A stretch of 64,000 nt of DNA, from assembly GCA_035545535.1 (NCBI GenBank), contig DASZYF010000137.1, forward strand, positions 1 to 64,000, written 5' to 3'. The translations under genes and the position numbers were made by a program. The DNA is from DASZYF01 sp035545535 (GTDB taxonomy: Bacteria > Actinomycetota > Actinomycetes > Mycobacteriales > CAJCIY01). Below the pieces are notes generated by a model that was not told the DNA's origin, searched no databases, and worked only from the letters and a program-made list of their open reading frames with translations. Positions 51,834-60,253 of the stretch are shown here, piece after piece (the stretch's first letter is position 1; every line of letters begins with the position of its first letter).

Positions 51834-52642
51834 TGGGAGAGCTCACCCCGGTCGACCAGCACGTCCTCGTCGAGAAGGACGGCCACATCCTCACCGTCAC
51901 GCTGAACCGGCCGGAGGCGAAGAACGCCTTCTCCCCCAGCATGTTGGTCAAGATGAACGACGCCTGGGACCAGGTCGACGAGGACCCGGACATCCGCGTC
52001 GCGATCCTCACCGGCAACGGTGGCGTGTTCTGCGCCGGCGCCGACCTGAAGGCGATGAACGACACGCAGTCCGAGGACGCGGACGCCAAGCGGTTCCGCG
52101 CCGATACCGGCATGACGTGGAAGGCGCTGCTGCGCCATCGCCAGCTGACCAAGCCGCTCATCGCGGCGGTAGAGGGCCACGCGGTCGCCGGTGGCACCGA
52201 GATCCTGCAGGGCACCGACATCCGCGTCGCGGGCGAGAGCGCCACGTTCGGCGTCGTCGAGGTGACGCGTGCGCTGTTCCCGCTCGGCGGGTCGACCGTG
52301 CGGCTGCGCCGCCAGATCGGCTACACGAAGGCGGCCGAGCTGCTGCTCACCGGCGACACGATCAGCGCCACCGAGGCCGAGCGCATCGGCCTCATCGGCC
52401 ACGTCGTGCCCGACGGCCAGGCGCTGGCGAAGGCGCGCGAGATCGCCGCGAAGATCTGCAAGAACGGCCCGCTCGCGGTGCAGGCGGTGAAGCGCTCGCT
52501 CGTCGAGACCGAGGGCCTCACCGAGGTCGAGGCGCTGAAGATCGAGATGGACATCGGCTTCAAGGTCTTCGGCACCAACGACGCGCGCGAGGGCACCCTC
52601 GCGTTCAAGGAGAAGCGCGAGCCCAACTACACCGGCACCTGA
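51833..52642 (+). CDS. echA19: Enoyl-CoA hydratase, EchA19-like (steroid side chain)
   Basis: A 269-residue crotonase. TGNGGVFCAGADLKAM and AAVEGHAVAGGTEILQGTDI are the oxyanion-hole segments. The run RVAGESATFGVVEVTRALFPLGGS and GLIGHVVPDGQALAKA resemble EchA19 of M. tuberculosis, which hydrates C22- to C24-side-chain enoyl-CoA of cholesterol catabolism. Co-transcription with fadA5 by a one-base overlap supports that step. Confidence 0.82.
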   Translation: MGELTPVDQHVLVEKDGHILTVTLNRPEAKNAFSPSMLVKMNDAWDQVDEDPDIRVAILTGNGGVFCAGADLKAMNDTQSEDADAKRFRADTGMTWKALLRHRQLTKPLIAAVEGHAVAGGTEILQGTDIRVAGESATFGVVEVTRALFPLGGSTVRLRRQIGYTKAAELLLTGDTISATEAERIGLIGHVVPDGQALAKAREIAAKICKNGPLAVQAVKRSLVETEGLTEVEALKIEMDIGFKVFGTNDAREGTLAFKEKREPNYTGT

Positions 52643-53340
52643 TGGCGGAGTTCATCACGCACCCGATCGCCGGGGCCATCCCGGTGTCGGCGAACAGCCG
52701 CCGGTACGCCGAGCTGCTGCCGGCGCTCGAGCGGTTGGGTCAGGCCGCTCGAGACGTCGTCGACGCCGTGGTGAGCACCGTGATCGACGCCGAGGAGGCG
52801 GACGCGATCGCGCGCGACCTCTCGGCGATCGCGGCACGGCTGCAGGAGCACGCGCACGACGACTGGGTGCTCGTCACCGACGACCTCATGGGCCAGCGCG
52901 CGCCGCTCAACCCGGTCACCGGATCGGTGAACCCGTGGGCGATGCCGATGAAGGTCTCGGTGCTCGAGGACAAGAGCGTGCTCGGCGAGGTCACGCTGCG
53001 GCGCGTGCACGAAGGCCCGCCGGGCTGGGTGCACGGCGGCATCAGCGCGCTGCTGCTCGACCAGATCCTCGGCCACGCGACGGCCGCCGCCGGTCACCCC
53101 GCGATGACCGCCGGGCTGAACCTCCGCTACAAGCGCCCGACGCCCTACGGCGAGCCGCTGCGCATCACGGCGGAGTTCACCGGCACCGAGGGCCGCAAGA
53201 TCCTCGCCGCCGGCCGCATCATGGCCGCCGACGGCTCGGTCTGCGTCGAGGCGACCGGCGTCTTCCTGCAGCCCCGCGAGCACACCCGCGCCGAGTACTT
53301 CCCGAACACCGAGGGCCCCATCACCGGCGACGTCTCCTGA
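52642..53340 (+). CDS. Hotdog-fold acyl-CoA thioesterase
   Basis: A 232-residue protein: about 90 N-terminal residues of helical, actinobacteria-type extension followed by a PaaI-like hotdog domain. The domain contains GPPGWVHGGISALLLDQILGHA (acyl-CoA-binding helix with His-Gly-Gly and Asp) and LNLRYKRPTPYGEPL. A thioesterase closing the fadA5 operon would recycle CoA from dead-end thioesters. Start ATG at 52642 overlaps the preceding stop by one base. Confidence 0.83.
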   Translation: MAEFITHPIAGAIPVSANSRRYAELLPALERLGQAARDVVDAVVSTVIDAEEADAIARDLSAIAARLQEHAHDDWVLVTDDLMGQRAPLNPVTGSVNPWAMPMKVSVLEDKSVLGEVTLRRVHEGPPGWVHGGISALLLDQILGHATAAAGHPAMTAGLNLRYKRPTPYGEPLRITAEFTGTEGRKILAAGRIMAADGSVCVEATGVFLQPREHTRAEYFPNTEGPITGDVS

Positions 53341-53344
53341 CGTC

Positions 53345-53382
53345 GGGGCCCGTTCTTCACCGTCCGGTGACGTTCGGGCCCC
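53345..53382. repeat. GGGGCCC palindromic unit 1 (upstream pair)
   Basis: A 38-bp imperfect palindrome: GGGGCCC at the left, TTCACCG/CGGTGA at the centre, and GGGCCCC at the right. It starts 4 bp after the thioesterase stop. One of four related units that frame the gene at 53523-54464; units 1 and 2 start 61 bp apart. Confidence 0.8.
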
Positions 53383-53405
53383 ACGCTCGCCCGGCCGCAC
53401 GAGTC

Positions 53406-53445
53406 TGGGGCCGAGCCTTCACCGTCCGGTGAACCTTGGGCCCCA
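53406..53445. repeat. GGGGCC palindromic unit 2 (upstream pair)
   Basis: A 40-bp palindrome from TGGGGCC to GGGCCCCA with the perfect centre TTCACCGTCCGGTGAA. It ends 77 bp before the ATG of the AbiEi-like gene. Confidence 0.82.
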
Positions 53446-53522
53446 GGGTCACTGACTCGGGCGATCCACAGGCCGCGCTCCCCTCGCCGGCACCCTCACC
53501 TCGCACCACCCAATCTGCGCGG

Positions 53523-54464
53523 ATGACGTCGCTCCTCACGGCACAGCACGGGATCTTCCGGCGCGATCAAGCCGCACAGCTCGGCATCCACGCGCCGCAC
53601 GGCGAACCCGCTGCGTCGCGCGTGCTGCCGAGCATCTACTCCGTCATCCCTCCACCGCTCTCGTGGGCCGCACGGCTGTCGGCCGCGGTCCTGTACGGAG
53701 GGCAAGACGCCGCGCTCGAAGCGCGAAGCGCGGCGGAGGTCTACCTGTGGCTGCCGGCCGACGTGCGTCACGCCGTCGAGCTGATGCTTCCGCACGATCG
53801 GAAGCGCCGATCGCGCGACTTCGTCAGCGCGCGACGCACGCGACTGCCGCTGTGGACTCGCGTGCGCGGGTTTCCCGTGACTGAGCCCGCGCGGACGATC
53901 ATCGCGCTGGGCCGGTCGCTTCCCCCGCGTGAGCTCATCGCGGTGACCGCGACGGCGGTGCAGCGACGCGACCTGCGGTTGTCTGACTTGATAGCGCTCG
54001 CCGAGGCCCACCCGAACGTTCCCGGCGCTCGCGCCGCCCTTGCCGCCGCGGCAACGTTGTCCGGCGGCGAGGAGAGCCTGCCGGAGCACGACCTCACCGC
54101 GCTGCTCGCGACGACGTGGTTGCCGAAGCCTTTGCACCAGGTCGACGTCTTCGACGGGCACGAGCTCATCACGACCGCCGATCACTTCTGGATGCACCCG
54201 TTCGTCGCCGGGTACTACGACGGGCGCCCACACCTGTCGACGGTCGCGCAGGACGGCGACGCGATGAGGACCCTCCGCATCCGCGGGCTTGGCATCGAGC
54301 CGGTCCGGGTCACCGCTGCGGGCATGCGCAACCCGAGGTTCGTGGTGGAGGCGTTCGTCCAGGCGTTCCGAACGGCGACGGCGGCGAACCTCCCGCCCAG
54401 CCCGAGGTTGCAGCTCCGACATCGCGGCACGTGGATCTGGGGCCCGAACGTCACTGGACGGTGA
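53523..54464 (+). CDS. AbiEi/DUF559-like protein framed by palindromes
   Basis: A 313-residue protein. The N-terminus MTSLLTAQHGIFRRDQAAQLGI is like the winged-helix start of actinobacterial AbiEi antitoxin-like/DUF559 proteins (GVFTRAQALAAG type). The central part includes EARSAAEVYLW and TEPARTIIALGRSLP. The C-terminal part (TTADHFWMHPFVAGYYDGRPHL then DAMRTLRIRGLGIEPVRVT) follows the VSR/DUF559 nuclease pattern, but the position usually holding the catalytic Glu before Tyr-Asp-Gly appears to be Tyr. The last ten codons and the TGA stop are supplied by palindromic unit 3. It differs from its catabolic neighbours and has a fairly isolated promoter region. Function unknown. Confidence 0.68.
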   Translation: MTSLLTAQHGIFRRDQAAQLGIHAPHGEPAASRVLPSIYSVIPPPLSWAARLSAAVLYGGQDAALEARSAAEVYLWLPADVRHAVELMLPHDRKRRSRDFVSARRTRLPLWTRVRGFPVTEPARTIIALGRSLPPRELIAVTATAVQRRDLRLSDLIALAEAHPNVPGARAALAAAATLSGGEESLPEHDLTALLATTWLPKPLHQVDVFDGHELITTADHFWMHPFVAGYYDGRPHLSTVAQDGDAMRTLRIRGLGIEPVRVTAAGMRNPRFVVEAFVQAFRTATAANLPPSPRLQLRHRGTWIWGPNVTGR

Positions 54465-54477
54465 ACGTTCGGCCCCA
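54438..54477. repeat. GGGGCCC palindromic unit 3 (downstream pair, contains stop codon)
   Basis: A 40-bp palindrome TGGGGCCCGAACGTCACTGG...CGTTCGGCCCCA (middle omitted). The reading frame of the upstream gene enters the unit and ends at the TGA inside CGGTGAACG (54462-54464). Confidence 0.82.
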
Positions 54478-54499
54478 CCGCCACCCACGCCGGCGAGCG

Positions 54500-54539
54500 T
54501 GGGGCTCCCGGCTCACCGGACGGTGAACAACGGGCCCCA
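54500..54539. repeat. GGGGC palindromic unit 4 (downstream pair)
   Basis: A 40-bp unit with left TGGGGCTCCCGGCTCACC and right CGGTGAACAACGGGCCCCA arms, less symmetric than the others. It starts 62 bp after unit 3, matching the 61-bp step of the upstream pair, and ends 8 bp before the stop of the convergent membrane-protein gene. Confidence 0.78.
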
Positions 54540-54547
54540 GGCCAAGG

Positions 54548-55111
54548 TCAGGCTTGGGCGCCGAGGGGGTCGCAGAGTCGGCAGGGCTTCATCGTGGCGG
54601 CTTGGGCGGTGGTGACGGTCTTGAGGTCGGTGCGGCCGGTGACGATGGAGCAGTCGGGGCGGTGCACCTGCGAACCGGTGCGGGTGGTGACGAGTGCGGG
54701 CGTGTTGATGGGGCGGGCGCCGGTGCCGGTGGGGATGAGCTGGCTCATGGCTTCCAGGGCGTCGAGCAGCCGGTCGGTGTCGCGGCGTTGGGCGGCGGCG
54801 GAGCGGACCATCCAGGCGCCGAAGTAGAGGAACCCGCCGGCGAAGATCAGGCCGAGGCCGAGGATGCCGCCGCTGATGACGTAGGGGGTCTGCTCGAAGC
54901 CGTAGGGGGTGTGGGACGCGCCGTACCAGCCGAGGATGATCGCGAGGATCCCGAGCGGGATGAGCACCGACCCGGCGATGAGCAGCACCATCTGCACGCG
55001 GTCCAGCCGGTCGCCCTGAGCGCTGCTCGCACGTACGGCGACGGGACGCGCACCCGCTCGCACCGCGCGCTGCGGTGCCGTGGGCGCATCCCCGATCACG
55101 CTGACCGCCAT
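54548..55111 (-). CDS. Two-TM protein with C-terminal Cys/His metal-binding motif
   Basis: A 187-residue protein. A disordered N-terminal about 35 residues precede two hydrophobic segments (VLLIAGSVLIPLGILAIILGW and VISGGILGLGLIFAGGFLYF). A short coiled region (RRDTDRLLDALEAMSQL) leads to a C-terminal VHRPDCSIV...MKPCRLC motif, with Cys/His spacing like the Ada-type zinc-binding fold. No function is known. It is the last gene of the ABC transporter directional cluster, 78 bp after the secreted 544-residue protein. Confidence 0.72.
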   Translation of the reverse strand: MAVSVIGDAPTAPQRAVRAGARPVAVRASSAQGDRLDRVQMVLLIAGSVLIPLGILAIILGWYGASHTPYGFEQTPYVISGGILGLGLIFAGGFLYFGAWMVRSAAAQRRDTDRLLDALEAMSQLIPTGTGARPINTPALVTTRTGSQVHRPDCSIVTGRTDLKTVTTAQAATMKPCRLCDPLGAQA

Positions 55112-55189
55112 GTCATGCCCTCCCGCTCATCCGACTGCCAGCCTCTCGAGGTCCTTCTGTGGGCCGTGCTGTGGGTGGTGCTGTGGTGG

Positions 55190-56824
55190 TCATTGCTCGC
55201 GCAGGTTGGGCACGCCGACCGGCGCGCCGAGCTCGCAGCCCGCACCGCCGGCGCCGAGCGCGGCGAGGGCGAACCATCGCAGGCCCCAGCCGAGGAGGCC
55301 CGCGAGGGCCAGCGCGCCGACGACCAGGCCGGCGGGGACGCTCTTGCCCCCGGGCAGCGCGATGTCGTTGCCGGTGCTGGTGATCGGCTGCGTCGCGGGC
55401 GGCGCGACCGTCGGGGCCGGCCCGCCCGGCTCGATGCCGGTGCCCTCGTTCGACGGGGGCAGCACGCCCCCTCCGCTGCTGCCGGCCGGAGGGGTGCTGT
55501 TGGGCGGCACGGAGGCGGTGACGGTGGAGGGGGCGGAGGTGGGCGGGCCGAAGGCGCCGCCGTCGTTGAAGTCGTAGGCGGGGGAGGCGGTCGCGGTGAC
55601 CGTGGCGTCACCGATGATGTAGACGATCTTCGGCGCGGCGGTCTCCAGGGCGTAGAGCGCCTCGGCGAGCTGGTTGGCCTGCGGGGGGAGCTGGCTCGCG
55701 ACCTGGGTGATGACGTTGGCGATCACCGGGTTGGACAGCACCGTGTTGAGCTGCGTGGTGTCGACGGTGATCGTCATGCCCGATGCGGTGATCCCGGCGG
55801 TGGCCTTGTTGATGGTCTTCTTCACCGTCGGCGGGGCGACCGTGATGCCCAGCGTCGACAGCAGCGCGTTGCCGGTCGGTAGCACCGCCTGCAGCAGCGA
55901 GGGCAGTGTGGTGCCCGCCGCGTGCACGCCGGTGTCGTCGACGCTGAACTGCTGGCCGAGCACCGAGAAGCCGGTCACCGTGGTCGTGCCGGACGCGTCC
56001 CCGGTGGCGCCGTCGCTCTTGGCCGACAGCTTGGTGTCGACCGCGCCGACATCGATCACCCCACCGGCCAGCGTGATCCCGGCGGACTTCGCCTCGGTGC
56101 TCGCGGTGGCGAGGGTGTCGGTGGCGCTGGCCTTGCTGTCCGAGAGCGCGCCCTTCACCGCGGCCGCGTTGTCGATCGGGGACTGCCCGGCATAGGTCGA
56201 GGTCGCGGTCGCGCCCTTGTCGTCGGCGTGCGCGACCGAGTACGGGCCGGGGGCGTTGCCCATCGTCGCGTCCGGCGGGCCCGCCGGGTAGGTGGTGTTG
56301 GCCTGCACCGGGTAGGTGTTGCCGAAGATCTTCGCGGCGACGTCGGCCGGGATCGGCAGCGAACCGGTCAACGTCCCCACGATCGTGGAGTAGCCGTCCC
56401 CGACCGCCGCCCCCGGCCACAACGAGCTGGCCAGACCCCGGTTGGACGGGCCGGTGCTGGAACCGGCCTGGGAGTAGGACAGGTGCACCTCGGCCTGAGG
56501 ATCGGCCGGGATGGGGATCGCCTGCTCGTAGAACTGCGTGGTCACCGGCGAGGACGACGCCAGCAACGTGAACCCCCCCAACGGCTTCGAAGCGGTCGCG
56601 GCGGCCGGGACCATCTGCCACGACAGGTGCCCGGACGTCGTCACCGGCGTCGTGACCCGCGCGTGCGCCCGCCCAGAGCGGTCGGCGGCGGTGACCGCCC
56701 CGGCCGGAAGCGCTGCGGGCAGCACGGCCAGACCGGCCACCCCGCACGCCGCGCCGAACGCGACGACGGTGACCAGCGCCCGACGGCGCGGGCTGGTCGG
56801 CCGGGTGGTCCGCCGGGTGGTCAT
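55190..56824 (-). CDS. Secreted, C-terminally anchored protein next to ABC transporter
   Basis: A 544-residue protein: basic N-terminus with signal segment (ALVTVVAFGAACGVAGLAVL), a large Thr/Ala/Ser-rich beta domain, a Pro/Ser/Thr-rich linker (about residues 425-490), and a C-terminal hydrophobic anchor (LVVGALALAGLLGWGLRWFALAALGA; not quoted in full context). It starts inside the livF-like stop (ATGA), so it is part of the transporter operon. It could be a cell-surface ligand-capturing or structural accessory. No known domain recognised. Confidence 0.74.
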   Translation of the reverse strand: MTTRRTTRPTSPRRRALVTVVAFGAACGVAGLAVLPAALPAGAVTAADRSGRAHARVTTPVTTSGHLSWQMVPAAATASKPLGGFTLLASSSPVTTQFYEQAIPIPADPQAEVHLSYSQAGSSTGPSNRGLASSLWPGAAVGDGYSTIVGTLTGSLPIPADVAAKIFGNTYPVQANTTYPAGPPDATMGNAPGPYSVAHADDKGATATSTYAGQSPIDNAAAVKGALSDSKASATDTLATASTEAKSAGITLAGGVIDVGAVDTKLSAKSDGATGDASGTTTVTGFSVLGQQFSVDDTGVHAAGTTLPSLLQAVLPTGNALLSTLGITVAPPTVKKTINKATAGITASGMTITVDTTQLNTVLSNPVIANVITQVASQLPPQANQLAEALYALETAAPKIVYIIGDATVTATASPAYDFNDGGAFGPPTSAPSTVTASVPPNSTPPAGSSGGGVLPPSNEGTGIEPGGPAPTVAPPATQPITSTGNDIALPGGKSVPAGLVVGALALAGLLGWGLRWFALAALGAGGAGCELGAPVGVPNLREQ

Positions 56825-57558
56825 GCGGCGCCCAGGTGGTAGGCCTCGGCGAGCGCGTCCTGGACGTCGGAGGGCTGGCCGATGGCGGTGACCCGGCCGT
56901 GGCTCATCACCACGGCGTAGTCGGACACGGCCAGCGCGGTGGTGGCGAACTGCTCGACGACCAGCACCGACACGCCTTCGGCGGCGAGCTGGGCGACCAC
57001 CCGGTAGAGCTCCTCCACGATCAGCGGGGCCAGGCCCATGGACAGCTCGTCCAGCAGCAGCAGCGCGGGCTGGGTCGACAGCGCCCGGGCCATCGCCAGC
57101 ATCTGCTGCTCACCACCGGACAGCGTCCCGGCCAGCTGGGAGCGCCGCTCGGCCAGCCGCGGGAACCGGGCGAACGCGGTCTCGCGCACCGCCTCCTCGC
57201 TCACCCCGGCGTAGGCGACCAGGCGCAGGTTGTCCGACACCGACAGGTTCGGGAAGATCCCGCGGCCTTCGGGGATCGTGCACAACCCGGCCCGGGCCAG
57301 CTTGTCCGGCGACGCGCCGTTGACGTGCTCACCGGCCAGGTGCACGTGCCCGGCCGTGGCCGGCACCAGCCCCGCGATGACCGACAACGTGGTGGTCTTG
57401 CCCGCCCCGTTCGGACCCAGCAACGCCACGACCGTGCCCTTCGGCACGACCAGGTCGACGCCGTGCAGCACCTCGATCCGCCCATAGGCCGCGTGCACGT
57501 CCATGAGCTCGAGCAGCGGGACGTTCGCCGCGCTCGGGTTCGGATCGAGCTCGCTCAT
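56821..57558 (-). CDS. livF: Branched-chain-amino-acid-type ABC transporter ATPase (LivF-like)
   Basis: A 245-residue ATPase. Walker A is GPNGAGKTTT, the signature is LSGGEQQMLAMARAL and Walker B is LLLLDELSMGLAP, where the usual Asp-Glu-Pro is Asp-Glu-Leu, as in LivF proteins. VVEQFATTALAVSDYAVVMSHG holds the switch region (Gln in place of His). ATG at 57558 overlaps the livG-like stop by 4 nt. It works with the LivG-like ATPase on the fused permease. Confidence 0.92.
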   Translation of the reverse strand: MSELDPNPSAANVPLLELMDVHAAYGRIEVLHGVDLVVPKGTVVALLGPNGAGKTTTLSVIAGLVPATAGHVHLAGEHVNGASPDKLARAGLCTIPEGRGIFPNLSVSDNLRLVAYAGVSEEAVRETAFARFPRLAERRSQLAGTLSGGEQQMLAMARALSTQPALLLLDELSMGLAPLIVEELYRVVAQLAAEGVSVLVVEQFATTALAVSDYAVVMSHGRVTAIGQPSDVQDALAEAYHLGAA

Positions 57559-58280
57559 ACCTGGACCCCGAGGTAGGCCTCTTGGACCGCACGGTCCTGC
57601 TGGATCTGCGTCGGCGTGCCCGAGGCGATGATCGTGCCGAAGTCGAGCACGTGGATGTGGTCGCACACCCCCATGACCAGGTCCATGTCGTGCTCGACCA
57701 TCAGCACCGTCGTGCCCCGATCGGCCAGCCGGCGCAGCAGCGCGCCGAAGTCATCGGTCTCCTCGTCGCCCAGACCCGAGGACGGCTCGTCCAGCAGCAG
57801 CAGCTTCGGACTGATCGCCAGCGCCCGGGCCAGCTCCAGCAGCCGCGCGATCCCGGTCGGCACCGAGTCCGCCGGCGCATCCGCATAGGAGGTGATGCCC
57901 ACCTCGTCCATCAGCTCCCGCGCGACCTGGGCGGGCGTGCGCGCGCTCGGCCGCCACATCTTGTGGATCTCCGCCGCGCACAGCACGTTCTCCCACACCG
58001 ACAACGAACCGAACGCCTCCAACCGCTGGAACGTCCGCGCGATCCCGCGCTGCGCCCGCCGGTAGGTGCTCACCCGCGTCACATCACGCCCGTCATAGCG
58101 CACGCGGCCCGCGGTCGGCGGCTGGATCCCCGTGATCACGTTGAACAACGTCGTCTTGCCCGCGCCGTTCGGACCGATCAGCCCGGTCACGGTCCCCGGC
58201 TCCACCTCGAACCGCGCGCCGTTGACCGCGGTCACGCCGCCGAAGCGGACCGTGACGTCCTCGACCTCAAGAAGAGGCAT
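57555..58280 (-). CDS. livG: Branched-chain-amino-acid-type ABC transporter ATPase (LivG-like)
   Basis: A 241-residue ATPase. Walker A is GPNGAGKTTL, Walker B is LLLLDEPSSGLGDEE and the switch His is in VEHDMDLVM. The C-loop, normally LSGGQ, reads SVPTGIARLLELARAL, a pattern seen in other actinobacterial LivG-like proteins. ATG at 58280 overlaps the permease 3' end by 14 bp. Confidence 0.92.
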   Translation of the reverse strand: MPLLEVEDVTVRFGGVTAVNGARFEVEPGTVTGLIGPNGAGKTTLFNVITGIQPPTAGRVRYDGRDVTRVSTYRRAQRGIARTFQRLEAFGSLSVWENVLCAAEIHKMWRPSARTPAQVARELMDEVGITSYADAPADSVPTGIARLLELARALAISPKLLLLDEPSSGLGDEETDDFGALLRRLADRGTTVLMVEHDMDLVMGVCDHIHVLDFGTIIASGTPTQIQQDRAVQEAYLGVQV

Positions 58281-60249
58281 GCAGACCCACCTCTTCCCTC
58301 GTGAAGTCGTCATCGAAGATCGCCAGGTCCGCATCGCTCGGAGCAGGCACGATCACGTCACCGGCGATGCCGCTCTTCTGCTTACCGGCCAGCTGGGGGA
58401 ACAGCCGCCTGCCACCCTGGAAGAGGAAGCCCGCGAGCCCGTTGGGCTGCCGGGCGAGCGCGACGGCAAGGCCGCCGATGACGAGGAACAACAGGCCCGC
58501 CGCGGAGGAGGACTGGCCGGGCAGGACGTCGACGAGCATGAGCCCGAAGCCGGCCAGCAGCGCGCCGGTGGCGGAGGTGGCGCCCGCGACGATCGCGAGC
58601 AGCAGCAGCGGCAGGCTCTTGAAGAACCCGAACTGCTCCGGGCCGACGGTGCCGGTGCGCTGGCCGTACAGAGCGCCGGCGACACCCGCGATCGACGCGG
58701 AGAACGCGAAGATGCCCACGCGCGCCCAGGTGAGCGAGAGGCCGAGCGTGCTGCACGCGGCGGGGCTGTCGCGCAGCGCGATGATCAGGCGACCGAACCG
58801 CCCGCGGCGCAGCGCGAGCACGATCAGCGCGACGATCACGAAGACCACAGTGCACATCAGCAGCAGCCGGGTGTTGCTGGAGATCGTCCAGCCTCCGACG
58901 TGGTAGCGCTTCACCGCGATGCTCGCTCCGGCGCCGTCGAAGGCGATCGGCTTCCAGGTGAAGAGCATGTGGTCCATGACCTGCGCGAACGCCAGCGTGC
59001 CCAGCGCGAGGTAGAGCCCGCGCAGGCGCAGCAGGATCGCACCGATGAGGACCCCGACCGCCGCCGTGCCGACGGCTGCGACGACCATCCCGAGCGCGTT
59101 GCCGTTGAACCACTTGGCCGCGATGACCGCGCCGATGCCGACGAAGCTGAACTGCGACAGCGAGATGAACCCGCCGTACCCCGCCAGCGGCACCAGCGAG
59201 AGCGCCATCAGGGCGTAGACCATCGCCGTGGAGGTGTCGAGGACCTTGTCGCCGGACAGGCCGAGTGAGACGAGCCAGAGCGCGACGACAAGCCCGACAC
59301 CGAAGGCGCTCGAGCGCAGGGCCGAGGGCACGGGAACCGCTTTGATGCCGCGGATCTGCCCGACCCGCAGCTGCGGCTGGCGCATCACCAGCAGGATCAC
59401 GAAGAGGAAGAACGCGGGGATCGTGGGGCGGATCGAGACGAAGATGCCGTCGGTGGGCAGGTAGCCGACCGCGTAGGTGGTCGCGAGGCCGAGCACGATC
59501 GCGCCGAGGAACGTCAGAGGCAGGCTCTCGAGCTTGCCGAGCATCGCGGCCGCGTAGGCGCTGATGACGAGCAATGTGAGCTGGTAGTAGTCGAGCGAGA
59601 CCTTGGGCGACAACAGGATGCCAGCCAAGGCCGCGAGCGACGAGCCGATCGCCCACGACAGCGACGACAGCACGGCCGGTCGGGCGCCGTGCAGCGCCAC
59701 CAACGAGCTGTTGTCGACCACCGCGCGCATCGCCGCACCGGTGCGGCTGCGCCGCAGCAGCACGTACAGCGCGGCCGCGACGACGAGCGACGCGATGACG
59801 GTGACGAGGTCGTTCCCGCTGACGTTGGCACCGAACACGTCCCACGAGGTGTTCGGGAAGAAGCCCGGGGCGTTGCGACCGGTCTTCGCATCCCAGATCG
59901 ACTGCGCGCCGCCGATGCAGAACACGAGCAAGCCGACGGTGACGACGAGCGAGACCCCGACGGGGGCTTGCGCGAGCCCGCGCATCATGATGCGTTCGAT
60001 CGCGACACCGAGCAGCGGCGCGATGACGAGCACGATCAACGCGAGGGCGAGGCCGCTCGGTAGATGGTGCTTGTGCGCGGGGTTGACCGCAAGCGACCAG
60101 AACAGGAACGACATGACCATGCCGATCGCGCCGTGCGCGATGTTGAAGACCTTGGACGTCGTGTAGGTGACGACCAGGCCCATGGCCGCGATCGCGTACG
60201 CCGTCCCGGTGATGACACCGGTGACCGTGTACGACATGAACGCGGACAT
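58267..60249 (-). CDS. Fused LivH-LivM-type ABC permease
   Basis: A 660-residue membrane protein combining both permease subunits. Residues about 1-300 are LivH-like (MSYTVTGVITGTAYAIAAMGLVVTY and GAAMRAVVDNSSLVALHG, the cytoplasmic coupling loop). Residues about 320-620 are LivM-like (GYGGFISLSQFSFVGIGAV and GRLIIALRDSPAACSTLGLS, the second coupling loop). A cytosolic tail of about 40 residues follows. Fusion removes the need for subunit pairing. Substrate is not predictable; besides amino acids, this class imports aromatic acids, amides, urea and possibly steroid-derived acids. Confidence 0.9.
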   Translation of the reverse strand: MSAFMSYTVTGVITGTAYAIAAMGLVVTYTTSKVFNIAHGAIGMVMSFLFWSLAVNPAHKHHLPSGLALALIVLVIAPLLGVAIERIMMRGLAQAPVGVSLVVTVGLLVFCIGGAQSIWDAKTGRNAPGFFPNTSWDVFGANVSGNDLVTVIASLVVAAALYVLLRRSRTGAAMRAVVDNSSLVALHGARPAVLSSLSWAIGSSLAALAGILLSPKVSLDYYQLTLLVISAYAAAMLGKLESLPLTFLGAIVLGLATTYAVGYLPTDGIFVSIRPTIPAFFLFVILLVMRQPQLRVGQIRGIKAVPVPSALRSSAFGVGLVVALWLVSLGLSGDKVLDTSTAMVYALMALSLVPLAGYGGFISLSQFSFVGIGAVIAAKWFNGNALGMVVAAVGTAAVGVLIGAILLRLRGLYLALGTLAFAQVMDHMLFTWKPIAFDGAGASIAVKRYHVGGWTISSNTRLLLMCTVVFVIVALIVLALRRGRFGRLIIALRDSPAACSTLGLSLTWARVGIFAFSASIAGVAGALYGQRTGTVGPEQFGFFKSLPLLLLAIVAGATSATGALLAGFGLMLVDVLPGQSSSAAGLLFLVIGGLAVALARQPNGLAGFLFQGGRRLFPQLAGKQKSGIAGDVIVPAPSDADLAIFDDDFTREEVGLHASS

Positions 60250-60253
60250 GCGA

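Noticed and set aside
53345..54539. Four GGGGCC palindromes read simply as intrinsic terminators
   Set aside because: Two of them lie upstream of the gene on its own strand with regular spacing and shared sequence, and there is no U tract. A repeat family explains them better, though unit 1 may also end the fadA5 transcript.
57780..57880. LivG-like ATPase inactive because the LSGGQ signature is replaced
   Set aside because: The VPTGIARLLELARAL pattern is, as far as I recall, common in actinobacterial LivG-like ATPases, and Walker A, Walker B and the switch His are intact.
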